In this document: positions 8,157 through 18,604 of the stretch, piece after piece
Position numbering within the stretch: position 1 is the first letter of the stretch
How the letters are laid out: each line of letters starts with the position of its first letter
Source of the DNA: Acrasis kona
Lineage: Eukaryota; Heterolobosea; Eutetramitea; Acrasida; Acrasidae
NCBI GenBank assembly: GCA_026419775.2
Contig: JAOPGA020001618.1
Coordinates: 1-35,129, forward strand
Length of the DNA stretch: 35,129 bases
Direction of reading: 5' to 3'
Translations under genes and position numbers: made by a program
Notes under the pieces: model-generated
Told to the model about the DNA's origin: nothing
What the model saw: only the letters and a program-made list of their open reading frames with translations
The model's database searches: none

Positions 8157-9219
8157 ATGAGCACAACCACTGTGAATGCCTTCGCTGTTACGACTTCCCA
8201 CCACTTTCAACAAGTGCAATATGACGTCGACACAAACACCTTGAAAGAGTACGAAGTATTTGTGAGGATTGCAGCTTGTGGAATATGCCACACAGACTTT
8301 ACAGTTTTCGGTATCAAGGGACAAGTCCCTGGTCATGAAATGGTTGGAATTGTTGAAGCAGTAGGACCGAATAGTCAAGTGAGCATTGGACAACGGGTTG
8401 GTTTGGGATGGCAACGAAATTCGTGTCACGAATGTAGATCCTGTAAGAAGGGATGGGAGAACCTTTGTTCAGACAGGAAGACATTCAGAGATGGATACGG
8501 AGGATACGCAGATGGTGTTGTATGGGATTCTAGATTCGTCTACGTTGTACCCGATGAAATCAAAACGTGCGTACTCAAAACTTTTGGTTTTTCTTAAACA
8601 TTGCAGCGAACATGCTGGTCCTCTCTTTTGCGCTGGTGCCACTGTTTACAGTGCTCTTAAACACTACAACAAAGATGCAGATGAAGACTACCGAGTTGCA
8701 GTTTTGGGTATCGGCGGGTTAGGTCACCTTGGTCTTCAATTCGCAAGAGCGTTTGGGTGGCATGTTACGGCATTGAGTGGATCCCCCAACAAGGAACAAG
8801 AGGCAAAAGAATTCGGAGCACACGACTTTATAAACACAAACGATCCAGAGGCTGTAAAGGGTGCCCTAAAGTCTTTCGACTTTATTCTGAACACTGTCTC
8901 TGGTGACGTTGATTGGAATCTTTACATGTCCATGTTGAGACCACATGGGAAATTATGCATTGTTGGAATACCAAAAAACAAAATCAATGTAGATGGACTC
9001 GCCTTCATTGCCGGTAGCAGATCATTGGTAGGATCATTGGTGGCAAGCCCTGCCGAAAACAGAGAAATGTTGTCTTTTGTTGCAAAGCATGGAATTAGAC
9101 CAAAAACCGAAATACTGCCAATGGACTCTGTTGAGAATGTCGAGGCAGCAGTTGATAAGGTAGAGAAGAATACGGCCAGATACAGAGTCGTCATTACCAC
9201 AAAATATTTTGATAAATAA
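8157..9219 (+). CDS. Zinc-dependent alcohol dehydrogenase, CAD type
   Basis: Oxidoreductase of the medium-chain dehydrogenase superfamily, interconverting alcohols and aldehydes with NADP(H). It has two exons, 8157-8566 and 8607-9219, joined across a 40-nt GT-AG intron, giving 340 residues. The catalytic zinc site is C44 (in ACGICHTD) and H60-E61 (PGHE), with C144 in the FCAG block. The structural zinc site is complete (C90, C93, C96, C104 in CHECRSCKKGWENLC). The nucleotide fold shows GIGGLGHLG at about 170. All expected residues are present and the length is normal for the cinnamyl-alcohol-dehydrogenase/YahK group. The physiological substrate cannot be read from sequence. The start is the first ATG, directly before the conserved N-terminal strand. 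Confidence 0.92.
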
Positions 9220-9289
9220 ATGTCTTCACTATTCTTTATTATTGGTGCTGATGTAGATGTTTTGTAAAGTTGTCTTGACATCAAAATAG

Positions 9290-9511
9290 ACAATCTCTGT
9301 CACGATCCACATTGCTAAAGAAAAGTACCCGAATTCTGCATTACCTGGAATTTCAACAATAAAAGAAGGCATTGAAGTCTACAGAAACTACACAGGACCA
9401 GATGGCAATAACAATGAAAGTAATAAATGTTTAAAGTGTAAAAAAGCACAAATCTTTTTTGAACTCAAAAACGTCAAGTTTATTACATATTCACAATTTC
9501 TTCGATGCTTT
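9290..9511 (+). pseudogene. Coding-like fragment without start codon
   Basis: An open stretch after the dehydrogenase gene, in the frame of 9290, begins right after a stop codon and has no early ATG. Its composition is protein-like (for example KYPNSALPGISTIKEGIEVY) for about 50 codons and then turns AT-rich and lysine-rich. It may be the last exon or the remains of a lost gene. I cannot assign a family, and chance is not excluded. Confidence 0.25.
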
Positions 9512-11463
9512 TAGTTTGGAGCACCCACACAAGTGTAAGGTGAAGTTCCCAAACAAACTCCCCAATTGCTCTCTGGAGCTATTGATGATGAAGACTTCCA
9601 CGCTTCTCTGAATGCCTCAAACGTATTGCACGGTAGTCCAGTGTTCCTGTATAAATCAATCATGTTTTGAACCATGACTTTTTGGTTGGCATCATTACAT
9701 ACTCCGCATTGTTCGCCTGTTACGTAATTGGCTTGATTCAAGAATGTCTGACCAGCAGGTGCTCCTGGCCAACCGAATTCAGTCACGACCACAGGGACAT
9801 CATAACGAGATATCAAGTTCTTGTGGTGAGTCATGGTCATAGCAGCAGCACTACTTGCAGTGTTGCAGGAATCAGCACCGCTATAAACATTGTCCCAGTA
9901 AGGATAAATGTTTGCACCAATCCAGTCAATGTTAATGGCGGCCATAGCCGACCACTGTGAACAACCGTTGGCACCGTTGCTACACCAACTGTCATAAGTA
10001 TCAATGACACCAATAGGTTGAGAAAGACCAGCAGCCTTCAAAGCATTTACACAGGTTTGAACGGTGTAAATTGTATTCCAGTTCAATCCACTGGTGGAGC
10101 CCAATTCGTTACCACATGCAATACCAACAATTGTATCTGGATATGCTTTTGCCATGGCTATACCAGCTGAAATCATGGCGCTGTTGTCAGCACCTACAAC
10201 CAATGACAAGATACCCAACATTTTGAATCCAGAGGCGGCAATTACTGGTACGGTCCACTGGTCAATATAGTACATTTGAACGGTTTTGAACTTTGTACTT
10301 GATTTGAGCACGTTAAGTAACTGGGTAATAAGAGATAGTGGCGGTGGGTTCCATGGAGAGTAAGGAGCGACTGCGGCACTGAAACTGACGCTTCCAGTGT
10401 CGGATGAACCAATGGTCATTGCATCCAAGAAGGTTCTCATAGCACCAGTGTATTTGGCGTATGGACCGACTCCACTAGAAGATGAACCAGATGATGGGGA
10501 AGAGGGCGTAGAAGTGGTAGTTGGTGTTGTACCGGAACTTGACGAGACTACACATGCACAATGGTCGCCGCCTGGTGGGGACGAGTAACCTGCATTCCAC
10601 CAATGGTCATATCCACTACTGCATGTCCAGCAGTCAGTTGGTGTGCCGGCCACTGTGGTAGTTGGTGATTTGGTAGTGGTTGGAGCAGTAGTGGTGGTTG
10701 TAGGTGAGTTTGTATTGGTTGGGGCAGTAGTTGTAGTGGTGGTAGATGTTGAAACTACGCAGGCACAATGGTCGCCGCCTGGTGGTGATGAAAGACCAGC
10801 GGTCCACCAATGAGTATAACCGCTGCTGCAAGTCCAGCAGTCAGTTGGAGCGTTGGCGACTGTGGTGGTTGGTGATTTGGTAGTGGTTGGAGAGTTCGTG
10901 GTAGTGGGTGTGTTTGTCGTAGTGGTAGATGATGTTGAAACTACACAGGCACATTGGTCTCCACCTGGAGGTGATGAAAGACCTGCATTCCACCAATGAA
11001 TGTAGCCACTACTGCAAGTCCAGCAGTTAGTTGGTGCGTTGGCGATTGTAGTAGTTGGTGATTTGGTAGTGGTCGGAGATTTTATGGTTGTGGTTGTCGT
11101 CGGTGTGGTAGGGGCATTAGTAGTTGTGGACGTTGAAGCTACGCATGCGCAGCGGTCTCCACCTGGAGGTGATGAAAGACCTGCATTCCACCAATGAATG
11201 TAGCCACTACTGCAAGTCCAACAGTCGGTAGGGGCGTTAGTGCTCGTGGTTGTTGGTGCGCTCGTGGTCGTTACGGAACCTGATGATGACAATACACAAG
11301 CGCATTCGTCGCCGCCTGGAGGTGATGAGAGACCAGCGTCATACCAATGGATGTAACCACCGCTGCAAGTCCAGCATGAGGTCCTTTTATCCCCCTTTGA
11401 GTTTGCATAGACGGCAGCAACAAGAATGGCAACAACCATCAGAACACTCTTCAACCTCAACAT
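9511..11463 (-). CDS. Secreted GH17 beta-glucanase with five Cys/Trp modules
   Basis: A 650-residue secreted enzyme. Residues 1-20 are a signal peptide (basic start, hydrophobic core, AVYA end). Five 28-residue modules follow at about 30-57, 81-108, 147-174, 209-236 and 278-305, each CWTCSSGYxHWWxAGxSSPP then GGDxCAC, linked by Thr/Pro/Ser stretches likely to be O-glycosylated. The GH17 barrel spans about 333-650. It has the acid/base NE pair in GNELGS (E453), the nucleophile in VVVTEFGWPG (E562) and a closing FEAFREAWK block. GH17 enzymes act on beta-1,3-glucans such as those of fungal or the cell's own walls. The modules, with four Cys and conserved aromatics, look like carbohydrate-binding repeats, but I do not recognise the family. 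Single exon. Confidence 0.9.
   Translation of the reverse strand: MLRLKSVLMVVAILVAAVYANSKGDKRTSCWTCSGGYIHWYDAGLSSPPGGDECACVLSSSGSVTTTSAPTTTSTNAPTDCWTCSSGYIHWWNAGLSSPPGGDRCACVASTSTTTNAPTTPTTTTTIKSPTTTKSPTTTIANAPTNCWTCSSGYIHWWNAGLSSPPGGDQCACVVSTSSTTTTNTPTTTNSPTTTKSPTTTVANAPTDCWTCSSGYTHWWTAGLSSPPGGDHCACVVSTSTTTTTTAPTNTNSPTTTTTAPTTTKSPTTTVAGTPTDCWTCSSGYDHWWNAGYSSPPGGDHCACVVSSSSGTTPTTTSTPSSPSSGSSSSGVGPYAKYTGAMRTFLDAMTIGSSDTGSVSFSAAVAPYSPWNPPPLSLITQLLNVLKSSTKFKTVQMYYIDQWTVPVIAASGFKMLGILSLVVGADNSAMISAGIAMAKAYPDTIVGIACGNELGSTSGLNWNTIYTVQTCVNALKAAGLSQPIGVIDTYDSWCSNGANGCSQWSAMAAINIDWIGANIYPYWDNVYSGADSCNTASSAAAMTMTHHKNLISRYDVPVVVTEFGWPGAPAGQTFLNQANYVTGEQCGVCNDANQKVMVQNMIDLYRNTGLPCNTFEAFREAWKSSSSIAPESNWGVCLGTSPYTCVGAPN
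10549..11376 (-). repeat. DNA tandem array encoding the Cys/Trp modules
   Basis: Five 84-nt coding units separated by Thr-rich linkers of different lengths (23, 38, 34 and 41 residues). Neighbouring units share long identical DNA stretches, so copy number may vary between strains through unequal exchange. Confidence 0.85.
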
Positions 11464-12501
11464 TGGTACTGTTGTTGTGCTCTTTTGATTTGTTTTATGA
11501 GTGAAATGATTTTTGTGTTTCTTTAAATACCCATTCCTAAATTCTTACCTTCCATCTTTATCTGACGTTTTTGACATGTCATTGCATTTATGGAATCAGT
11601 TTCAGATAATGACTCTTAATCGGTCCGCGGGGCAAAAATGCTTTTTGAACGTGGGGAGGTTTCGGTGATATTCTATTGAAGCGCAATAAAACTGGAATGA
11701 TTCGAGCCCGAGCTTAAAAATAACGAAAATATTAAAAGCCTTTTTGACGATAAATTTCAGATATCGTGCTTCATAGTTTTACAAGTTTCTGTTGATTTTA
11801 CTAATACGACAGGGACCAATGGTACTCTAAATTATCTAAATCTAATTTGAATAAATATGTGTTTCGTTTTTGTTTTTCTAAATCACGTGTGGTGTGCATA
11901 AATTAATAACTCCCTTAATGAGAGGTATTAACATCTGAACTCTGCTCATAAATGGGAGGAAACTTATAAGCTTTCCCAGACGCACAAACACTAAATGATT
12001 CTAATTGATTTAATCTTTGTTAGTGTAGCTCTCTCTTATCTACAAATCGTTAGCGTTTCAAGTTGTTCTGATGCAGATTGAAGTTGTTTGTAAACTATGT
12101 TGAAGGTTAGGTGAGAACGATTGAAATCGTAGAGGAACGTGTTATATTTCTGAAGGTTACCTCAATCTAAAAATCATTTTAAAGAAGACCAGCCAGAACC
12201 CGGATATAAGATTCAACAGAAAATTTCATCAGCAAGTATACATCAGCATTAACGCACTCTTTGTCTTTGGTATCGAACTCCGAACGCAATTTTTCTAAAT
12301 TAAGGATACAAGTAGATTGTCGGAACATCATTCCATCCGGTAGCTGGAATGTATTCAGATCCAGCAGAACTGCTTCTTTGTCGATTCTTGAAGAATTGCA
12401 TGACTTGCACCCCACAAATAAATGTAATGCTTCAAAACAATACAGAAGATGATTTTATTTTTCATTTTAACCCTGTACAACATGCTTAATTACCGCGTAT
12501 G
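11464..12501. other. Intergenic region with one doubtful open frame
   Basis: 5' flank of the GH17 gene and 3' flank of the FMC1-like gene. On the minus strand an open stretch at about 12179-12450 has a protein-like composition, including a CKSC pair and DLNTFQLPDG. It has no ATG near its start and no splice site that I can defend. It could be an exon of an unseen gene or chance. The rest, 11464-12178, is AT-rich and I see nothing in it. Confidence 0.35.
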
Positions 12502-12845
12502 TTACAATGCTAATTTTTGTCCAACATAATCTAATTTCGTTGTTGTGGCAGTTCCCTTCAATAGTTCATGTATGGGTGTTTCGTCTTTTTCGAGTTTATA
12601 TAAAATCAACAAATCCTACAGAGTCAACAAAACAAGAAAATGTGCATGCTTACGCTATATTCTTTTAGATCTTTGATGTAGTCTGAATACAGTTCAGACA
12701 TTTTGATCACCTCTTGACTTGCGGGGGCTTGATATTGTTTTTTCACAAACTTCAAAGATACGGTCTTTCTAGAAAGTCTGCGGGTTGTGGATAGGACCTT
12801 CACAATTTGTCGGTAGTTGTTGACTATGGGGTTTATGCTTGACAT
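12502..12845 (-). CDS. FMC1: FMC1-like mitochondrial ATP synthase assembly factor
   Basis: Small LYR-like helical protein of 101 residues from two exons (12845-12654 and 12615-12502) across a 38-nt intron. It has YRQIVKVL near the N-terminus, a basic middle, a helix with LYSDYIKDL, and a C-terminus with DYVGQKLAL. FMC1 family proteins (about 113 residues in human) share this layout and the VGxKL end; they help assemble mitochondrial complex V. The match rests on pattern and length, not a search. I place the start at 12845; an ATG at 12887 would add 14 residues but leaves only 10 nt to the FANCI start. The gene is divergent from FANCI. Confidence 0.6.
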
Positions 12846-12897
12846 ATTTTTATCTGTATAAGTTGACCAAATAAAATTTCCATTCAATTATCGAACA
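12846..12897. promoter_or_regulatory. 52-nt bidirectional promoter region
   Basis: The start codons of the FMC1-like gene (minus, 12845) and FANCI (plus, 12898) are 52 nt apart, so both promoters and 5' leaders overlap here. The stretch is AT-rich with ATAAAATTT in it. No core element can be asserted. Confidence 0.6.
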
Positions 12898-15800
12898 ATG
12901 TCGCAAAACGAAGAAGATGTTATCATGGATGATTCGCAAGAGGATGACATTTCCAAACTTATAGGAGATGATGTCGATTTCGAAAGAAAGAAGGAACTAA
13001 TTCTAAACACTCCCATTTCAGATCTTTTGAAGCACATTAGAGAGAACCCAGACCCTTTGTCAATTATAAAAGTAGTTTTCGAATGCATAGGTAGAAACGA
13101 AAAAGAGTCAAAGCGATTCGAAATTATAAAGTTCATGATCGGTCGGATATTGAAGGACGTGAGCTTGGATGCAAGGTCAATCAAAAAACATGTACAGATA
13201 ATTACCGACGAAATCGATGCCCTGTCCCCCAACAAAGTCGCCGAAATGTCATTATACATTATCGAAGTCCTAAACAAAACCACGCCAGAGCACATTGACC
13301 TTGAGATTTGGCCAAAGTGCATTTCACTCGTTCAAGGATCTGAAGGGGTTGAATTAGAATTAAGTAAGCATCATGATTTTACGATTCAAAAATTCTAATC
13401 AACAAAGGCGAAGGCAAAACATCATTCTCAGGGCAGGCATTCAAAAAACATGCCATTCAAGAAATGTGTGACATTGATTGGAACGACAAAGCCGTAGCAC
13501 TATTCGTGCTAATGTTTAAAGATTTGATGCTCGAGGAAGAGGATCTAGAGATTATCACTTCCAAAATCTTAAAGTAAGCTTGCCGTTCGAATACATACTA
13601 ATCATCAACAGAGTAATTCGTGGACTAGAGAGAAGTCAAGTCGGCTCTGTCATTCACAATCTTCTCCTACTTTCTACGAAAGGATGCCGCACAAAAATCG
13701 TCATCGGAATATTAGATTATTTAGAATACTTACAAGAAAAATACACATCAGACAAGTAACGTTCATTCTTTTGATCTTTGATTAAACTTTTCAGTAAGAC
13801 AGAATATTTAATTGATGTCGAGGGACAAGTAGCACTTCACATGCAGGATCTCCTCACTCACGATCAAGAACTAGCGAAGGACATTCACAAAATCATCAAA
13901 AAGAACAATTCAAAGTTAACTCACATGAACGCCATGTTAATGTTACTAATCTCTCCCATTCCATCACTCACTTTAATGGTAAGATGACCATCTCACATCG
14001 TGTCAACAATTTTTTTAGGTGAACCGATACATTAAAAAAATCATCGAAAAATCATACAAGGATTCTCTAGTAGTTCCTTTGTTCGTACAAACAGAAGTCA
14101 CGCAAGCAGCAATTGATTTGGAGAAGGAATTTCGTTCGAGCGACATTGTGCTCTACACAATAAAGAAGGGAGGAGGAAAGAATTACGTACAGAAAGGAGC
14201 AGTCATGTTGGGTACATTCCTGATGGATCAAAAAATCACAAAACACCATTCCGGTAATTTGGTCAACTTGATTAGATTGTAACATTAATAGATGAATTTG
14301 TGATCACCACTGAAAAAAGTTGTCAAGATTTGGGAGTTGAGATTTTGGAAACAATCTTTTACAATAACCTAACTACCAGAAATGACATTTTGGACCAAAC
14401 AATCAATCACATCATCACGCAGCATGGACCCATCGATCGCTATGCTGATTTCTTATCGAGAATCATAAAGGAAAGAACAGATTTGGTTGTGGAATATGTA
14501 GAAAAGTTTAAAGAGTTGGCAGAATATTTGACTTTTCAAAAAAGTGATGTAAGCGATCAGTTATTGGAAGGAATGTATCCTTTATTAGAGAGAGATAGAA
14601 GCGGAAAGTTTAGAGATTATTTGGTAGTTGTGTTGCGTAAGGCAATGTATAGTAGAGAACTGGAATCCAGAATGATTGCAGTGAATGGTTTTATACAAAT
14701 ATTAAAAAGCAAATCAGGTGGTTCTGTTGGTGGATCATCTTCTTCTTCCTCTTCTTCTTCTAGTAGTAGACATTCTAGTGGTGTTACAGAAAGTTTTGAA
14801 TTGGAAATTTTGTCTTTTTTAAAGAGATGTTTTACTCAACAACCAGAAGTACGCAAAGGTTTGTATGAAGGGCTTTATCGTGTTTGTATTGCCAAACCTC
14901 ACTTGTTAGAAACTATAATTGAAACTCTTGTTGAACATGTTTGTTATTTGTAAACTTGTGTTAGTAACTCTTTAATAGATGAAAAACTTTTATGATAGCG
15001 AAAAACAAGAATTGGTGCTTGATAAAGGTGCTTATGATGTTGACCAAAACAAATTGATAGATCCAGTTGGCCACTTGTTGTTTTACTTTATAAAGGTTTG
15101 TTTATTTGCAGAAACTCTTCATAAACAAGTAAATACTCAACCTGAGCAATACTTGGTAATTCTCTTTTTTAAATTGTTTTTTTCTCATCTTTCTCATAGT
15201 GTCCATTTCCATGTTACAAAGAAGCAATTGATATGATTTTTAATATAATGGAACAATTATTCGAAACTGATCAAATCGAAGATGGAGAAACCAAAAAACA
15301 TAGAAGTTATGGATTTGGTTTAGAGATTAACTCCACTTATTCATCTGATGAAACAGAAGGTATGGAAAATCAAGCCATTTCAGGAATATTACTTGCATGT
15401 TTCATTGCTTTGATGGAATATGCATTATTGAGCAAAGAAACACAAATTATGGATCAGAGTAATCATATATTAGGTACAATATATGACAAAGTAAAAAAAA
15501 TCAATACTTGTATATATATAACACTTTATAGTTTGCTAATTTAAGGAAACTAGTTACTTCCAAGAGCATGTCATCTACTAATAAAGACAAATCAAAAAAG
15601 AAGACAAAGTTTGATGTTTGGAAATTGGCTCCAAATTTTAGTGCAGAATTCGCTGCACAGGCATTGAATACAATGCCTCAATACGAAAGTATGGTAACTG
15701 AGATGGGTCCTTTTATATTTGAAGTTTGTAAGAGACTGTTATCAACAAAACTCAATTTAAATGAGTTACAATTACTTGCGCATGGTTTAAATACATATGT

Positions 15801-17373
15801 GACTTTTAGAATCACGACTGAAATAAAAGAAGAAAAAAAGACCAATAGTTCTTTATTGGCGTGTACTTGTTTGAAACAGTGTATTGAATTGATCCATGAT
15901 AATTCCAATGATTTGGATGGGTTTACTAGAATCTTGTTTGATACGTCCTCCATCCAATTACCAGACTCTGAAATCAACTCACAAGTTGTTGTGAGGGGTA
16001 TGACTTTTAGTCAAAGAGCTGACGAAATGATGAGCACTTATAGAGGTGTCGTTGATTCTCTAATGTCTCAAAATTTGTTTGAGGAAGCTAAAATCTTTTT
16101 GTACTTGATGAAGAAGTTAGTTCATCTTTGTAGTCAAGAAACGATTAGAGCTTCCGAATCGAAATGGATACAAGAAAAGTGTGAATATAAACACTCTGAT
16201 GAAGGAGTGACTGGTGGTCTAGTTGCCTTGTGTTGTTGTTTGAATGGAAAGTTGGGCGACTTGGACATGATCCAACAACTAGCAAGCGACATTAGAGTCG
16301 AATTGGGCGAAGATGACGCTACCACACAGAATGATACTGAATTCAAGTATGAAATTGTGGTAAACCAGGGCCATCCTTGTTGTAACGCAGTGTTGGATTC
16401 CTTAGACTCCATTGTAGAGTTTATGGAATTTGAATGGGATCGTTACCTATGGTTACGTCATGAATCTGAATTGGCCCAAAAATCAAATCATCAGGATGAA
16501 GTTTTTGTAAACAGGTTGTCAAACATCAAGATTAATTTAGAAAAGAGCATCCACACAAGAATAGATAGTATCGTTGATGTATTTGAGCAATTATTAAGGG
16601 CCAGTATAGAGTCACCTACTCTAGAAAAGATGTTGACTGCTTTGTTAAGGCTATACAAGTTATTAACAACAATTACAAAAACAAATTTGTCAAATGTGAA
16701 TCATTTAAAAAATAAAAAATCACTCTTGTGTCCAGAATATCAACAATTGGTTGATAGTTCTTGTCAAAAACTAACAGAGCATGTCTACAAGTTGATAAAC
16801 AAGATGAACAGTCAACAAGGAACAGATACTTCCAACAAGAAGAGCAAAAAGGACTCTAGGGCCAAAATTGGAAGAGATTTGAAAATGATTCCAGATTTGA
16901 TTTTCCACATTGAACAATATGAATTGGAATTGATTAAATTAAGTAAAGACACTGGTGTTAATCTCGTACAAAACTTGAAGAGAAGTACAGTGAGAGAGTT
17001 TAAAATCAATACGGAGCAAGTGAAGGAAGTGGAAACAAAGGAAGAGAAACAAGGTTCTGAAGATGAAGCAGCACCGAAAAAGAAGACGACTAGAAAAAAG
17101 AAGGCGAACGCAGATCAAGACGACGCTGCTCAAGAAAAACCAAAAAAGAGCAGAGCAAAAGCTGCAGCGGCAGATGGAGATGCAGAAAAACCGAAAAAGA
17201 GAGGTGGCAAGGCTAAAGCTGCAACGGATGATGGAGAGGAGGATAAACCAAAGGCGAAAAAGAGTAGGGCAAAATCTACGGAGACTGCAGCTACTAAAAA
17301 GAGGAAGAGAGAAATCTTGGAGGCCATGAGAGATGATCAAGATGAAGAAAAGACTAAAAAATCAAAAAAATAA
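12898..17373 (+). CDS. FANCI: Fanconi anemia group I protein homolog
   Basis: FANCI pairs with FANCD2 to clamp DNA in interstrand crosslink repair. Nine exons (12898-13363, 13408-13573, 13612-13755, 13795-13978, 14019-14253, 14292-14938, 14979-15155, 15200-15490, 15532-17373) join in frame to 1383 residues; human FANCI has 1328. Human-like blocks include MCDIDWNDKAVA, LVVVLRKAM, a GDLD region, and near the end IPDLIFHIEQYE with VNLVQNLKRST and REFKI. The lysine in MDQKIT (codon 14232-14234, residue 392) falls where human K523, the monoubiquitinated residue, is expected. A poly-Ser run lies at about 14737-14770. The C-terminus is a roughly 110-residue Lys/Ala/Glu-rich tail resembling histone H1, longer than the short human KKKRKK end. 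All eight introns are 38-44 nt. Confidence 0.93.
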
Positions 17374-17385
17374 AATATTTTGTAT

Positions 17386-18516
17386 TTATCTTATGGATGG
17401 GTCACCGGAGATGGACAACATCTCCATTTTAACCTGCCATCTTAATGATTTTTGTTGACTACTTTCGTTGCGTAGGAATTTATCCTGTTTCCACATTGAG
17501 TTCATCTGGTGATATCGAGCGACGGGGTCGTGTATCTTTTTTCTATAGTTTTGTGGTTTTCTGAGAACAACCGAAGTCAATGAAGGTGGGCTGTGATTAT
17601 TTGACATGGCAGAGGATGGCCTCGGTGTGTTTCGTGATCCTCTGGGCGTTGTATTTTTGCTACCGTTGATATCTCCCCTGGGTGTTATTACTGGATTGTT
17701 AGCCTGAGCACTTTGTGGTCTAGATGTGGGCCTCTGAACTGACTCGGTTTTGACCTCTGTTTTAATCTCTACTTTTTTTGGTTGAATCTGCTCTGTTGTT
17801 TTCGTCCCTCTCTTTAAACTTGGTGGTACATATTTTTGTATTGGCGGATTATTTTCGTCAACAATATTTTTTTTGGAGTTTGAGCTGCGCATTTCGTTGT
17901 GGGTTTGATAACTATCATTCTTGCTCCGGTTAGACCTTTTTAAAGATTCGTTGATTTCGTTGCGGTGGTCATGGTGTTCTTCCCTCACGGACCTTTTGAG
18001 TTCTATTGTTTTTTCTCTTCTTTCATACACCTCTTCTTCATCGCTATAATCATCTGGGCTATCAAAGCGTCGAGATTTATTATCGATTTGTTTTTCCTGC
18101 TCTCTTATTGATGTGTGAACGTGGTGACGATCGGGACTAGACGAGCTGTAATCTTTTTCGTCTTGGAAAGTAACTGGTCGGTTTTTTGTTGATGATTTTG
18201 ATTGCTGGGCTAATTCTTCGAGGAACTCATTTACAACATCATCAGAAAGTTCATACCCCATGGCAGCGAGTTGTTCAACCACATCAGCTTTTGTGATATG
18301 GCTATAATCGGCACTGGTAGCTTTGTTCTCCTCTTGTTCAAATGATGTGTTATTGCTTGAGGTATAGGAACTGTCGTCATTGAATGAATCAGAGTTATCG
18401 GTGTCCTCGTCCTGAAGTGTATTGTTTTGATTGGTCTTAATATCATCTATCGAATCATCTGAATCTTCTGAATAGCTGTGGTTCATATTTAAAAGCCTCC
18501 AATTTTTAAAATTCAA
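17386..18516 (-). CDS. HYLS1: HYLS1-like centriolar protein
   Basis: HYLS1 is a centriole-core protein needed for cilium formation. This 376-residue protein has the C-terminal HYLS1 box at about 328-367: DPVARYHQ, then MW-x-x-x-KFL, then SLRWQVKMEML, matching the RVARYF / LRWGVREQML pattern of the human protein. Near residue 75-105 is the other conserved helix pair, ADVVEQLAAMGYELSDDVV. The middle is disordered, Ser/Asp/Lys-rich, with a YVPPSLKRG word. It is a single exon. The alternative start at 18486 (MNHSYSED) is as likely as 18516. The gene is convergent with FANCI, with only 12 nt between the two stop codons. Confidence 0.85.
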   Translation of the reverse strand: MNFKNWRLLNMNHSYSEDSDDSIDDIKTNQNNTLQDEDTDNSDSFNDDSSYTSSNNTSFEQEENKATSADYSHITKADVVEQLAAMGYELSDDVVNEFLEELAQQSKSSTKNRPVTFQDEKDYSSSSPDRHHVHTSIREQEKQIDNKSRRFDSPDDYSDEEEVYERREKTIELKRSVREEHHDHRNEINESLKRSNRSKNDSYQTHNEMRSSNSKKNIVDENNPPIQKYVPPSLKRGTKTTEQIQPKKVEIKTEVKTESVQRPTSRPQSAQANNPVITPRGDINGSKNTTPRGSRNTPRPSSAMSNNHSPPSLTSVVLRKPQNYRKKIHDPVARYHQMNSMWKQDKFLRNESSQQKSLRWQVKMEMLSISGDPSIR

Positions 18517-18604
18517 TCAACCTAGTTGATCTTGTTGACGCGGGAGATTTGTGAGTTACGCACCAAAATCAAATTTGATATAATACAATTTATTTACAAC
18601 ATGT

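Noticed and set aside
8386-8606. Alternative upstream frame for the second part of the dehydrogenase
   Set aside because: The conserved zinc-binding sequence is in the other frame, and a 40-nt intron joins the two parts cleanly.
16939-17340. Minus-strand hydrophobic Leu/Phe-rich frames over the FANCI tail
   Set aside because: They are the complement of Lys/Glu-rich codons in the plus-strand tail.
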